Shown here piece by piece: positions 24,487 to 33,494 of a DNA stretch of 64,000 nucleotides. This stretch comes from DATAGF01 sp963813355. Its GTDB lineage: Bacteria; Actinomycetota; Thermoleophilia; Miltoncostaeales; Miltoncostaeaceae. Within the stretch, counting starts at the first letter, position 1. Each line of letters starts with the position of its first letter. The stretch lies in contig CAWEYS010000008.1 in the NCBI GenBank assembly GCA_963813355.1, positions 86,834 through 150,833 on the forward strand. The letters are read 5' to 3'. A model generated the notes under the pieces. The model was not told the DNA's origin, did not search any database, and saw only the letters and a program-made list of their open reading frames with translations. The position numbers were made by a program, and so were the translations under genes.

Positions 24487-26232
24487 CTACCGGCGGGGCG
24501 CCACCAGCACCTTGGCGCCCAGGCTGCCCGCCGGCAGGAGGGCGGCGTTGCCCGCGTACGCCGCGCGGACGGTCCAGTTGCCCACCGTCCGCAGCCGGAT
24601 CGTGAAGCCGAAGCGGCCCCGGTTGTTGGTCTTGACCTTGCCGATGCGCTTCCAGCCGCCCCGAGCCGCGAACCGCTGGACGTCGATCTGGACCCGGCGC
24701 AGCGCCGGCGCCGTCCGTCCCTTGCAGGAGAGCCTGGCGCCCTTTCGCACCCCGAGCCGCCCGGGCCCGAACCGGACCTTCCGCGCGCCGACCTTGCAGC
24801 TGTAGACGATCCGCACCCCCTTCCGCGGGGCCGCGACAGGCTGCGGCGCCACCGGCCGCACGTAGGCCTGGGCCGCGCGCACGGCGGCGTCGGCGTTGAT
24901 GATCCCCGCCCCGAACTGCGGGTCCCTGCCCTGGGCGCCGACATCGGTCGCCGTGGTCATGATCAGGTTCTGGATCTCGCCCGCGGTCAGGTCGGGCCGG
25001 ATCGCCTTCATGAGCGCCGCGAGCCCGGCGACGATCGGGGCGGCCATGGACGTTCCGTTCAGGAACCGGTAGGGCGCCGCCTGGCCGTTGCCCAGAATGA
25101 TCCCCGGCGCCCGGAGGTCCCAGGTCGAGAGGATCTGGAAGCCGGGGGCGGCGATGTTGACGAAGTTGCCGTTGGTGGAGAAGTCCGTCACGGCGTTGTT
25201 CGGGTCGGTGGCCGCGACCGCGAACACCGTCGCATCCAGGCCGGCCGGGTAGTGGATCGTGCCGCGCTGCTGCGGGTCGCCCTGGGTGTTGCCGGCCGCC
25301 GCCACCATCAGCACGCCCTTCCCCGCCGCGTATGCCACCGCGTCGGCCAGCGCCTGGTGGTAGCGCGCCGTGCCGAACGACATGTTGATGATGTGGGCGC
25401 CGTTGTCGGCCGCCCAGCGGATCCCCTCGACGGCGTCGCCGACGAACTTGGCGTCGGCCGTATCGCCGACCTGGAAGTTGAGCGACACCTTGACCGGCAG
25501 GATGACCGTGTCGAAGCCGGCACCGGAAACGCCGATCAGGTTGTCCGTCGCGGCGCCCACGAGGCCCGCGACGTGGGTGCCGTGAAGGCTGTTGTTGTCG
25601 GGGTTCGCGATCGCCTCCTGGATCTGCTCGGCCGACGCGCGCACGTTGGAGCTGCGGTACGGGCCGGTCTGGCGCTCGGCGTTGTATCCGCTCGCGAACT
25701 TGTTCCTGAGGTCGGGATGCTCGGTATCGAACTCGCTGTCGACGATGGCGACCCTCACGGCCGAGCTGCCCCGCGAGACGTCCCAGGCGGCGAAGAAGTT
25801 CGCCTGCCTCCAGTGGTAATCGGAGACGATCCCCTGGTTGGTCGTGAGCGGGTTGCTGGTGAACGGGTCGCGGGGGATGAGGTCCGTCGCGAGCGACTCC
25901 CCGCGCCGCTGGTAGTCGAGCCGGAAGACACGCCCGTCCTTCAGGAGGCCACGGGCCGCGGCGAGCGGATCGCCCTCGGAGACCTCGAGCTCCACCCAGC
26001 CGAGCTCGGGGAACGACCGCGCCAGGGCCAGGCCGTTGTCGCGGGCGATATCGGCCGCGTCGGCGCCGGGGGCGACCTTCGCGAGCAGAGACGGAGGGCG
26101 GTCGGCCGCCGCGTCGCCCGGCGCCGCCCCCGCGGCCGGCACCCCCGCGAGCGCCGCGCCGCCGGCCAGCGCGAGTGAGGCGCCGAGCAGGCCGATGCGG
26201 GCGCGGGCGCGTGGTCGTGGCGAGGGCGGCAT
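24487..26232 (-). CDS. Secreted subtilisin-like serine protease, S8 family (paralogue 1)
   Basis: A 581-residue secreted protease from the ATG at 26232. A Sec signal (arginine-rich start, then LLGASLALAGGAALAGV) precedes a propeptide-like segment (LAKVAPGADAADIARDNGL, FRLDYQRRG). The triad is D165 in VAIVDSEFDTEHPDL, H217 in HGTHVAG and S395 in NGTSMAAPIVAG, with oxyanion Asn315 in AAAGNTQ. Glu replaces the usual Gly after Asp-Ser. A C-terminal beta domain (~470-581) has two cysteines (YSCKVGA, LSCKGRT) that may pair. The second subtilase (27045-28734) is colinear over its full length. A PAS-LuxR gene lies between them. The substrate is unknown. Confidence 0.92.
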   Translation of the reverse strand: MPPSPRPRARARIGLLGASLALAGGAALAGVPAAGAAPGDAAADRPPSLLAKVAPGADAADIARDNGLALARSFPELGWVELEVSEGDPLAAARGLLKDGRVFRLDYQRRGESLATDLIPRDPFTSNPLTTNQGIVSDYHWRQANFFAAWDVSRGSSAVRVAIVDSEFDTEHPDLRNKFASGYNAERQTGPYRSSNVRASAEQIQEAIANPDNNSLHGTHVAGLVGAATDNLIGVSGAGFDTVILPVKVSLNFQVGDTADAKFVGDAVEGIRWAADNGAHIINMSFGTARYHQALADAVAYAAGKGVLMVAAAGNTQGDPQQRGTIHYPAGLDATVFAVAATDPNNAVTDFSTNGNFVNIAAPGFQILSTWDLRAPGIILGNGQAAPYRFLNGTSMAAPIVAGLAALMKAIRPDLTAGEIQNLIMTTATDVGAQGRDPQFGAGIINADAAVRAAQAYVRPVAPQPVAAPRKGVRIVYSCKVGARKVRFGPGRLGVRKGARLSCKGRTAPALRRVQIDVQRFAARGGWKRIGKVKTNNRGRFGFTIRLRTVGNWTVRAAYAGNAALLPAGSLGAKVLVAPRR

Positions 26233-26324
26233 TGGGGACCTGTCCTTTTCGGCGAATTTCGTCGAATCGAAGGGTGCCCTGAGCGTCGGCCCACTGTCCA
26301 TACGCCGTTCGGCGTAGGACCCCC

Positions 26325-26959
26325 TCAGACGGCGGGGAGGGCCCCGAGCGCCCGCGCCGTGGCGGCCGCCCGGGTGCGGACGCCCAGGCGGTCGAAGACG
26401 TGCTCCAGGTGCTTCTGCACCGTCCGGGGGCTCACCCCGAGGGCGTACGCCACCTCGCCGTTGGTCGCGCCCTGGGCGACCAGGGCGAGGACCTCGGACT
26501 GGCGCCGGCTCAGGCCGAGCGCGGCGAGCGACGCCGGGCTGGGCGGGGGGGCTGGCACGCGAGCAGCAACGCGTCCGGCTCCGGCGGCGCGGCGCCGGGC
26601 AGCCACGTTGCGCACAGGCGGCCGGCGGGCCCGTCTTGGAGGAAGGCGGGGGGCGGCTCGAGCCCCGGACTGCGCCACAGGCCGACCCAGTCGGCGAGCG
26701 CCTCCGGCAGGACGCCGGCCGTCGCCGGCCGCGGCAGGTGGGCCGCCATCAGCTCCCGCGCCCCCGGGCTGGCGAAGGCGACCGAGCCGTCGCGCCCCAG
26801 GATGACCACGCCGCGCCCCTCGGCGTCGGCGACCCGCTGCAGCAGGGAGGCCAGCGCCCTGTCGCGCTCCCGGAAGCCGGCGAGGCTCTCGGCCTCGGCG
26901 GCTTCGCCGACGAGCGCCGGCGCCTTCTCGACGTCGCGCGATCCCAGTGCCGTCGTCAT
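26325..26959 (-). CDS. PAS-like sensor with LuxR-type DNA-binding domain (frame broken once)
   Basis: A ~210-residue one-component regulator. From ATG 26959 the N-terminal half reads GRGVVILGRDGSVAFASPGA, a PAS-like fold (~40-140). The frame changes in a run of seven C (plus-strand G at 26545-26551). The second frame then gives LGLSRRQSEVLALVAQGATN, GVSPRTVQKHLEHVFDRLGV, a complete LuxR/GerE helix-turn-helix. One base more or less in the homopolymer restores a single protein, so I annotate one gene. It sits between two paralogous subtilases on the same strand and is a candidate regulator of them. The ligand is unknown. Confidence 0.8.
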
Positions 26960-27044
26960 GGCGCGGCGGACGGTACGTCCGGCTGCGGGGGCGCCACAAC
27001 CCCCGAACGGCCTGTCCTCCCGGCCGGTCGGGGGAGTCTCAGGC

Positions 27045-28734
27045 TCAGTCCCGGCGCGTCACCGCGAGCTTGGCGCGCGGCCCCGCCGACGCGGCGCGCG
27101 TCGGCGTGGCGGCCACGGCGGCGCGGATCGTCCACCGCCCCGTCGTCCTCAGCCGCACGGTGAAGTCGACGAGGCCGGCGGCCGTGGTGGAGACCGTTCC
27201 GACCCTCACCCACCGGCCGTCCACCAGGCGCTGCACCTGGAGGCGCGCACCGCGTAGCGCGGGGGTCGTGCGCCCGCGGCAGACGAGGCGCGCGCCGTGC
27301 GCGACGGCCAGACGGCGAGCCCCGGTGGGCACCGCCTTCGCCCCCACCGTGCAGCGGTAGCGCAGCCGCGCGGTGAGGCGGAGCACCGGGCCCGCCGGCG
27401 CGGGCAGGGCCGCCGGGCTCGGCGGGGGGACCGCCACGGCGGCGCCCGCCGTGGCCCGCAGCGCCGACTCGGCGTCGATGATGCCCGCGCCGTACTGGAC
27501 GTCGCGGCCGGGCGCCCCCCGGTCGACCGCCGTCGCCTCGAGGATCGACGCGATGCTCGTCGGCGGCGAGGTCCGGGCGCAGGTCGCGCATCAGGCCGCC
27601 GAGGCCGGCCACGATGGGCGACGCCATCGAGGTGCCGCTGAGCGAGAAGTAGCCGGTGAGCCGGCTGCCCTGCAGGAGCTGCCCCGGCGCCCGCGTGTCC
27701 CAGGTGGACAGGATTCTGACCCCCGGCGCGGAGACGTCGACGTAGGCGCCGTTGGTGGAGAAGGACGTGATGGTCCCGGACGTGTCCACGGCTCCGACGG
27801 CGACGACCCCCGGCAGGGCGGCGGGGTACAGCGGGACCCCGGGCGCGCTCGCCTGCGTGTTCCCGGCCGCGGCGACGGGCAGCACGTCGCGCGAGACCGC
27901 GTAGGCCACCGCATCGGCGAGCGCCTGGTGATAGGTCCCGCTGCCGAAGGACATGTTCATCACGCGCGCGCCGGCGTCCGTGGCCCAGAGGATGCCGTCG
28001 ACGACGTTGGCCACGTAGGTGGCGTCGCCCTGCGGCGTCCTCGGGACGGTGAGGGTGACCTTGACCGGCAGCAGCGCCGAGTCGAAGCCGGCGCCCGAGA
28101 CCCCGCTGCCGTTGTCCGTCGCCGCGCCCGCCAGGCCGGCCACGTGCGACCCGTGGAGGTCGTTGTCGTTGGGGAGCGTGTTGGCCTCCGCGATCTGCGC
28201 GTCGGTCGCGCGGACGTTCGCCGTTTGGTACGTCCCGGCGAACTGGCGCTCGGCGTTGTAGGCGCCCGCGACCTTCCCCGCCAGCTCGGGGTGGAGGGTG
28301 TCGATCTCGCTGTCGAGCACCGCGATCCGGGTGGCGGCGCTGCCCCGCCCGAGGTCCCAGGCGGTGAAGAAGCGCGGCAGCTGCCACTGCCAGTCGGTGC
28401 TCGCGCCGCCGATGGTCCCCGGGGTGGCGGTGAACGAGTCGCTGGGGACGATCTGCGTCTCGAACGCGTCGCCCCGCCGTTGCCAGTCGAGCCGGAACAC
28501 GCGCCCGTCGTCGAGCAGCTCCTCCCGCGCCGTCGCCACGTCGCCGCCGGGCACCGCGAACTCGGCCCAACCGATCTGCGGGAAGGCGCGCGCAAGGGTC
28601 ACGCCGGCGTCGCGGGCGACGTCGCGGGCATCCGCGCCGGCCGGCAGCTTGGCGAGCACCGAGGGCGCGCCCGCCGCGACCGGCGCCGCCGCGAGGACAG
28701 CGGCGATCGCCGCGAGGACGGCGATCCGCCTCAT
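27045..28734 (-). CDS. Secreted subtilisin-like serine protease, S8 family (paralogue 2, frame broken once)
   Basis: Colinear with the subtilase at 24487-26232: signal peptide MRRIAVLAAIAAVLAAAPVA, propeptide-like segment, then Asp in IAVLDSEIDTLHPEL, His in LHGSHVAGLAG, Asn in AAAGNTQ and Ser in SGTSMASPIVAG. As in the paralogue, Glu follows Asp-Ser. After DLRPDLAADE the frame shifts at ~27555; the next frame restores SIASILEATAVDRGAPGRDV and GAGIIDAES. It then runs through a two-cysteine beta domain (LRYRCTVGA, LVCRGRT) to the stop at 27045. The ATG overlaps the lpdA stop by 4 bases, so this secreted protease is coupled to the glycine-cleavage operon. One inserted base is the likely cause of the break. 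Confidence 0.88.
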
Positions 28735-30113
28735 CCCGCGTACAGCCCCACGCCGTGGACGTCGTGCGCAGCGTCCATCACTGCCTCTGCGACCGTGGGG
28801 TGCGCGTGGATCATCAGCCCGACCTCCCGCGCGGAGATCCCGTAGAGAATGGCGATTCCGAGCTCGTGGATGAGGTCGGTGGCGTGGGGCCCCATGATCG
28901 TGGCGCCCACGAGCCGGTCGGAGGACCGGTCGACCACCATCCGGCAGAACCCGAGCGTCTCGCCGAGGGCCAGCGCCTTGCCGTTGGCGCCCAGGCGCCC
29001 GGTCCCGACGGTCACGTCCGTCCCCGCCTCCCGCGCGGCCTCCTCGGTGAGCCCCACCCGCGCGATCTCGGGGAGAGTGTAGACGCAGGTCGGCACCAGC
29101 GCGCGGTCGAGGACGCGGGGCCCGTCGAGGGCGGTCTCGACGGCGTTGGCGCCCTCGGCCTGGCCGAGGTGGGCGAGCTGCGGCCCGGGGATGGCGTCGC
29201 CCACCGCGTAGACGTCGCCCACGCCGGTGCGCAGGTGGTCGTCGACGACGATCAGCCCACGCTCGGTGCGGATGCCCAGCTCCTCGAGGCCGATGTCGGC
29301 GGTGTTCGGTGCCCGCCCGACCGCCACCAGCGCGCGCGCGGCCGACCGCTCGGACCCGTCGGCGAGGCGCACGGTCAGGCCGTCGGCGCGGTACTCCACC
29401 ACCTCCTCGACCGTGGTGCCGGTCAGGACCTCGACGCCCTGGCGCCGCAGGGCCTGGGTCATCGTCTGGCTGACCCGGCGCTCCTCGGTCGCCAGGATCG
29501 CCGGCAGCGCCTCCACGACCGTCACGCGGCAGCCCAGCGGCGCGAGCATCGAGGCGAACTCGCACCCGATGATCCCGCCGCCCACGATCAGGATGCTGTC
29601 GGGAAGCTCCTCCATCTCGAGCGCCGTCGTCGAGGTGAGCACGGCCGGCTGGTCCGGGTCGAGGACCGGCAGGCGCGAGGGCTCCGAGCCGGTGGCGACC
29701 ACGATCGTGGGCGCCGACAGCTCCTGAACGCCGTCGGCCGTCTCCACCGCGACCCGGTCGGGCCGCGTCAGCCAGCCGTCGCCGCGCACGACGGTCACGC
29801 CGCGGCGCTCGCAGGCCTGCTCGACGCCGCCGCGCATGCGCGCCGCGATGCCCATGGCCCGGTCGCGCATCACCGGCCAGTCGATGCCCACCTCGCCCAG
29901 GGCGATGCCCCAGTCGGATGCCTCGCGCAGCCGCGACACCAGCTCGGACGAGGCCAGCAGCGCCTTGGTCGGGATGCAGCCCCGGTTGACGCAGGTGCCG
30001 CCGAGCAGGTCGCGCTCGACGAGGATCACGCTCGCCCCGAGCTGCGCCGCCCTCAGGGCCGCAACGTCGCCCGCCGGCCCGCCGCCGAGCACCAGGACGC
30101 GGGCGTCCGGCAT
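28731..30113 (-). CDS. lpdA: Dihydrolipoyl dehydrogenase
   Basis: FAD flavoprotein reoxidising the dihydrolipoyl arm with NAD+. It has 460 residues. The FAD site is VLGGGPAGDVAALRA (~8-22) and the redox disulfide is in GGTCVNRGCIPTK. The NAD site is ILIVGGGIIGCEFASMLAP, the second FAD motif is DVYAVGDAI, and the dimer-interface His-Glu pair is in HAHPTVAEAV. It follows gcvPB by 3 bases, so it is probably the L protein of the glycine cleavage system, though it could also serve 2-oxoacid dehydrogenases. Its stop overlaps the downstream subtilase start. Confidence 0.94.
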   Translation of the reverse strand: MPDARVLVLGGGPAGDVAALRAAQLGASVILVERDLLGGTCVNRGCIPTKALLASSELVSRLREASDWGIALGEVGIDWPVMRDRAMGIAARMRGGVEQACERRGVTVVRGDGWLTRPDRVAVETADGVQELSAPTIVVATGSEPSRLPVLDPDQPAVLTSTTALEMEELPDSILIVGGGIIGCEFASMLAPLGCRVTVVEALPAILATEERRVSQTMTQALRRQGVEVLTGTTVEEVVEYRADGLTVRLADGSERSAARALVAVGRAPNTADIGLEELGIRTERGLIVVDDHLRTGVGDVYAVGDAIPGPQLAHLGQAEGANAVETALDGPRVLDRALVPTCVYTLPEIARVGLTEEAAREAGTDVTVGTGRLGANGKALALGETLGFCRMVVDRSSDRLVGATIMGPHATDLIHELGIAILYGISAREVGLMIHAHPTVAEAVMDAAHDVHGVGLYAG

Positions 30114-30116
30114 TCC

Positions 30117-31646
30117 CTACCCGGGCGCGGCGGGACGGGGCTGGCGGACGACCGGGGTGCGGGCTGCGGCGGCCTCGTCGAGGCGCCGGACCGGGGTGGA
30201 GTAGGGCGCCTGGCGGGCGATCTCGGGATCCTCGGCCGCCTCGCGGAGGATCTCGGACACGACCTCGGCGAACGCCTCGAGCGTCTCGCGGGTCTCGGTC
30301 TCGGTCGGCTCCACCAGCAGCGCCTCCTCCACGAGGAGGGGGAAGTACACCGTCGGCGGGTGATAGCCGAAGTCGAGCAGGCGCTTGGCCAGGTCGGTCG
30401 TGCGGATGCCGAGGTCGCGCTTCATCGGCGCCCCTGAGAGCACGAACTCGTGCATGCAGCGCTCGCCGAACGCCAGTGGCAGGTGCTCGCCGACGCCCGG
30501 ACGCTGCAGCAGCGCCAGCAGGTAGTTGGCGTTGAGCACCGCGATCTCGGACGCCTCGCGCAGGCCCTCGGCGCCGAGCGAGCAGATGTACGCGTACGAG
30601 CGCACGAAGACCCCGTAGTTGCCCTGGAAGCCACGCAGGCGGCCGATCGACTTGGGCCGGTCCTCGTCGAGGTCGAACGTCGGCCCGTCGCCGTCGCGGC
30701 CCTCGTCGCGGACGATGCGCGGCACCATCAGGTACGGCTCGATGCGGTCGGAGACCGCGATCGGCCCGGCCCCCGGGCCGCCCCCGCCGTGCGGCTGCGT
30801 GAACGACTTGTGCAGGTTGAAGTGCACGATGTCGAAGCCCATGTCGCCCGGGCGGCTGATGCCCATGACCGCGTTGAGGTTCGCGCCGTCGTAGTAGAGC
30901 GTGGCGCCGGCGTCGTGGACGATGCGGGCGATCTCCTCGATGTTCGGGTCGAAGAGGCCGAGCGTGTTGGGGTTGGTGAGCATCAGGCAGGCGACCCGGT
31001 CGTCGGCCAGCCGCCTCAGGTCCTCGAGGTCGACGCCGCCGTCGGGCGCGGTGCCGACCTTCACGACCTCGTAGCCGGCCATCGTGACGGTCGCCGGGTT
31101 GGTGCCGTGGGCGGTGTCGGGGGTCAGCACCAGGGTGCGGTCGTCGCCCCGGTCGGCGTGGTAGGCGCGGGTGAGCAGCACGCCCGCCAGCTCGCCGTGC
31201 GAGCCCGCGCTGGGCTGCAGCGAGACGTGGGGCAGCCCCGAGACCTCGGCGAGCGCCCGCTCCAGGCTCCACATCAGCTCGAGCGCCCCCTGGGCGCGCC
31301 GCGGCGACTGGAAGGGGTGCAGGCGCGAGTGGCCCGGCAGCGCGGCGACCCGCTCGTGGAGCTTGGGGTTGTGCTTCATCGTGCACGACCCCAGCGGGTA
31401 GAAGCCGGTGTCGAGGTCGAAGTTGCGCTTGCTGAGCCGGTTGTAGTGGCGCACGATCTCCGGCTCGGAGACCTCGGGGAGCTCGGGCGGCGCATCGCGG
31501 CGCAGGCGAGCGGGCAGGAGCTCGTCGAGCGGGCGCTCGGGCACGTCGAGGCCGGGCGCCACGAAGGCGCGCCGCCCCGGCCGCGAGCGCTCGTAGATCG
31601 TCGTCGCGCCCTCGCGCTGCTGGGGGGTCTGGACGGCGGCGCTCAT
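30117..31646 (-). CDS. gcvPB: Glycine dehydrogenase (decarboxylating) subunit 2
   Basis: PLP-carrying half of the two-subunit glycine decarboxylase (P protein), which releases CO2 from glycine and loads the aminomethyl group on GcvH. It has 509 residues. Seen are FYPLGSCTMKHNPKLHE (82-98), QPSAGSHGELAG (144-155), DTAHGTNPATV, YDGANLNAVMG, and the Schiff-base K280 in NLHKSFTQPHGGGGPG. The start overlaps the gcvPA stop by 4 bases. The two-gene form is typical of Firmicutes, Thermotogae and some deep actinobacteria, whereas Streptomyces has a single fused gcvP. Confidence 0.96.
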   Translation of the reverse strand: MSAAVQTPQQREGATTIYERSRPGRRAFVAPGLDVPERPLDELLPARLRRDAPPELPEVSEPEIVRHYNRLSKRNFDLDTGFYPLGSCTMKHNPKLHERVAALPGHSRLHPFQSPRRAQGALELMWSLERALAEVSGLPHVSLQPSAGSHGELAGVLLTRAYHADRGDDRTLVLTPDTAHGTNPATVTMAGYEVVKVGTAPDGGVDLEDLRRLADDRVACLMLTNPNTLGLFDPNIEEIARIVHDAGATLYYDGANLNAVMGISRPGDMGFDIVHFNLHKSFTQPHGGGGPGAGPIAVSDRIEPYLMVPRIVRDEGRDGDGPTFDLDEDRPKSIGRLRGFQGNYGVFVRSYAYICSLGAEGLREASEIAVLNANYLLALLQRPGVGEHLPLAFGERCMHEFVLSGAPMKRDLGIRTTDLAKRLLDFGYHPPTVYFPLLVEEALLVEPTETETRETLEAFAEVVSEILREAAEDPEIARQAPYSTPVRRLDEAAAARTPVVRQPRPAAPG

Positions 31647-33037
31647 ACGGCGGCCCCCGTCTCGAGGCCGGCCGCGCGGGCCGGGCTCTCGGCGGCCACC
31701 GCGCGGCCGAGCACGTCGGCGAGCCGGTCGATGTCGGCCCGGCTGCGGCGCTCGGTGATCGCCACCAGGAGGCCGTCGGGGTGCTCGGGGTAGTGCCGCC
31801 CGAGCGGGAGGCCGGGGTTGACGCCCTCGGCCGCGCAGCGCTCGACCACGGCCTCGACCGGGGCGTCCAGCGCCAGGGCGAACTCGCGCGCGACCGGCTG
31901 GTCGTGCAGCGCGCTCACCCCGGGGAGGGCCGCGAGCGTCGTGCGGGCGTAGTCGGCCCGGCGCAGCATCAGCTCGGCCAGCTCCACGGCACCCCGCTTG
32001 CCGAGCCAGGAGAGGTAGATCACGCCGGCCAGGGCGTTGAGGACCTGGGCCGTGCAGATGTTGTGGGTCGCCCGCTCGCGCCGGATGTGCTGCTCGCGGG
32101 TCTGCAGCGTGAGGACGAAGCCGCGGCGCCCGTCGACGTCGCGCGTCTCGCCGGCGATGCGGCCCGGCATGCGGCGGAGGTGCTCCTCGCGGGCCGCGAG
32201 GAAGCCGAACGAGGGCCCGCCGTAGTCGAGGCGGTTGCCGAGCGACTGCCCCTCGCCCACCGCCACGTCGGCGCCCAGCTCGCCGGGCGTGCGCAGCAGC
32301 GCGAGCGGCAGCGGATCGCAGGCCACGACCGCGAGCGCGCCCGCCTCCCTCGCCGCCGCGATCAGCGGCTCGAGGTCCTCGACGGCGCCGAGGAAGTTGG
32401 GCTGCTGCAGGATCACGGCGGCCGTGTCGGGCCCGATCAGGGCCCGGAGCTCGGCCAGGTCGGTCGCCCCCTCGCGCAGCGGGGCCTCGACGACGCGCTG
32501 GCGGTAGCCGGGCGCCAGGGTCGCGAGCGTCTCGCGGCTGTGCGGGTGGACGCCGCGCGAGACCACGATCTCGCCCCGGCCGTTGGCCAGCTTGGCCAGG
32601 TAGGCCGCCGACCCGACCGCCGAGGGGCCCTCGTAGAGCGAGGCGTTCGAGACGGGGAGGCCGGTGAGCTCGCTGATGGCCGTCTGGTACTCGAACATCA
32701 CCTGGAGGCCGCCCTGGGAGATCTCGGGCTGGTAGGGCGTGTAGGGGGTGAGGAACTCCGACCGGGCCAGGATCGAGTCGATCAGCGCCGGGACGTAGTG
32801 GTCGTACATGCCGCCGCCGAGGAAGGTCACCTCGTCGTCGGCCGAGGTGTTGCGGGCCGCGAGGTCGGCCAGGTGGGCGGCCACCTCCTGCTCGGGACGG
32901 CCCGGAGGCAGGTCGAGCGGCCGCCCCAGGCGCACGCCGGCCGGGATGCCGGCGAAGAGCTCGTCGATCGAGGCGACCCCGATCTCGGCGAGCATCGCCC
33001 GCAGGTCGTCGTCGGTGAGGGAGGTGTAGACGGACAT
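31643..33037 (-). CDS. gcvPA: Glycine dehydrogenase (decarboxylating) subunit 1
   Basis: N-terminal-half homologue of the glycine decarboxylase dimer; it has the fold but not the PLP lysine. It has 464 residues. Characteristic are SVYTSLTDDDLRAMLAEIGV at the start, FLGGGMYDHYVPALIDSIL, FLTPYTPYQPEISQGGLQ, MFEYQTAISELTGLPVSNAS and YDGPSFGFLAAREEHLRRMP. The reading frame overlaps gcvPB by 4 bases, as expected for a stoichiometric complex. It follows gcvH after 55 bases. Confidence 0.96.
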   Translation of the reverse strand: MSVYTSLTDDDLRAMLAEIGVASIDELFAGIPAGVRLGRPLDLPPGRPEQEVAAHLADLAARNTSADDEVTFLGGGMYDHYVPALIDSILARSEFLTPYTPYQPEISQGGLQVMFEYQTAISELTGLPVSNASLYEGPSAVGSAAYLAKLANGRGEIVVSRGVHPHSRETLATLAPGYRQRVVEAPLREGATDLAELRALIGPDTAAVILQQPNFLGAVEDLEPLIAAAREAGALAVVACDPLPLALLRTPGELGADVAVGEGQSLGNRLDYGGPSFGFLAAREEHLRRMPGRIAGETRDVDGRRGFVLTLQTREQHIRRERATHNICTAQVLNALAGVIYLSWLGKRGAVELAELMLRRADYARTTLAALPGVSALHDQPVAREFALALDAPVEAVVERCAAEGVNPGLPLGRHYPEHPDGLLVAITERRSRADIDRLADVLGRAVAAESPARAAGLETGAAV

Positions 33038-33092
33038 CAGCCCTCCTCGCCCTCGCCGCCTCTCGGCGGGCGGCGGCGCTCGTCGGGCCCGG

Positions 33093-33485
33093 TCACAGGC
33101 CCGCGAGGTACGCGCGGTAGGCCGGCTCGTCCATGAGGGCGTCGAGCTCGGCCGGGTCGGACAGGCGCACCCGGATGAGCCAGCCCTCGCCGTAGGGGTC
33201 CTCGTTGACGACCTCGGGCCGGTCCTGCACCGCCGCGTTGACGGCCAGCACCTCGCCGCTGGCGGGGGCGTAGATGTCCGACACGGCCTTCACGGACTCG
33301 AGCTCGCCGTAGGAGGCGTCCTTCGACACGGTCGCGCCCACGGCGGGCGGCTCGTAGTAGACGACCTCGCCGAGGGCGTCCTGCGCGTACCAGGTGATCC
33401 CGAAGACGGCCTCGTCACCCTCGGTGCGCACCCAGTCGTGCTCGGGGTGGTAGCGGAGGTCGCTCGGGTAGGACTCGTCTGCCAT
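33093..33485 (-). CDS. gcvH: Glycine cleavage system H protein
   Basis: Lipoyl carrier shuttling the aminomethyl group between P, T and L proteins. It has 130 residues, the usual size. The lipoylated lysine is K66 in ELESVKAVSDIYAP, preceded by the barrel segment FGITWYAQDALGEVV and followed by SGEVLAVNAAV. The ATG at 33485 has a strong AAGGAG ribosome binding site 5 bases upstream, in contrast to the leaderless starts elsewhere in the window. It lies 9 bases after gcvT. Confidence 0.97.
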   Translation of the reverse strand: MADESYPSDLRYHPEHDWVRTEGDEAVFGITWYAQDALGEVVYYEPPAVGATVSKDASYGELESVKAVSDIYAPASGEVLAVNAAVQDRPEVVNEDPYGEGWLIRVRLSDPAELDALMDEPAYRAYLAGL

Positions 33486-33494
33486 CGGTCTCCT

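Noticed and set aside
26956..31386. A 1476-codon open frame on the minus strand through gcvPB, lpdA and subtilase 2
   Set aside because: It is mostly a shadow of real genes in other frames; in this GC-rich DNA stops are rare in alternative frames. Only the subtilase part of it (28734 to ~27560) is protein-like.
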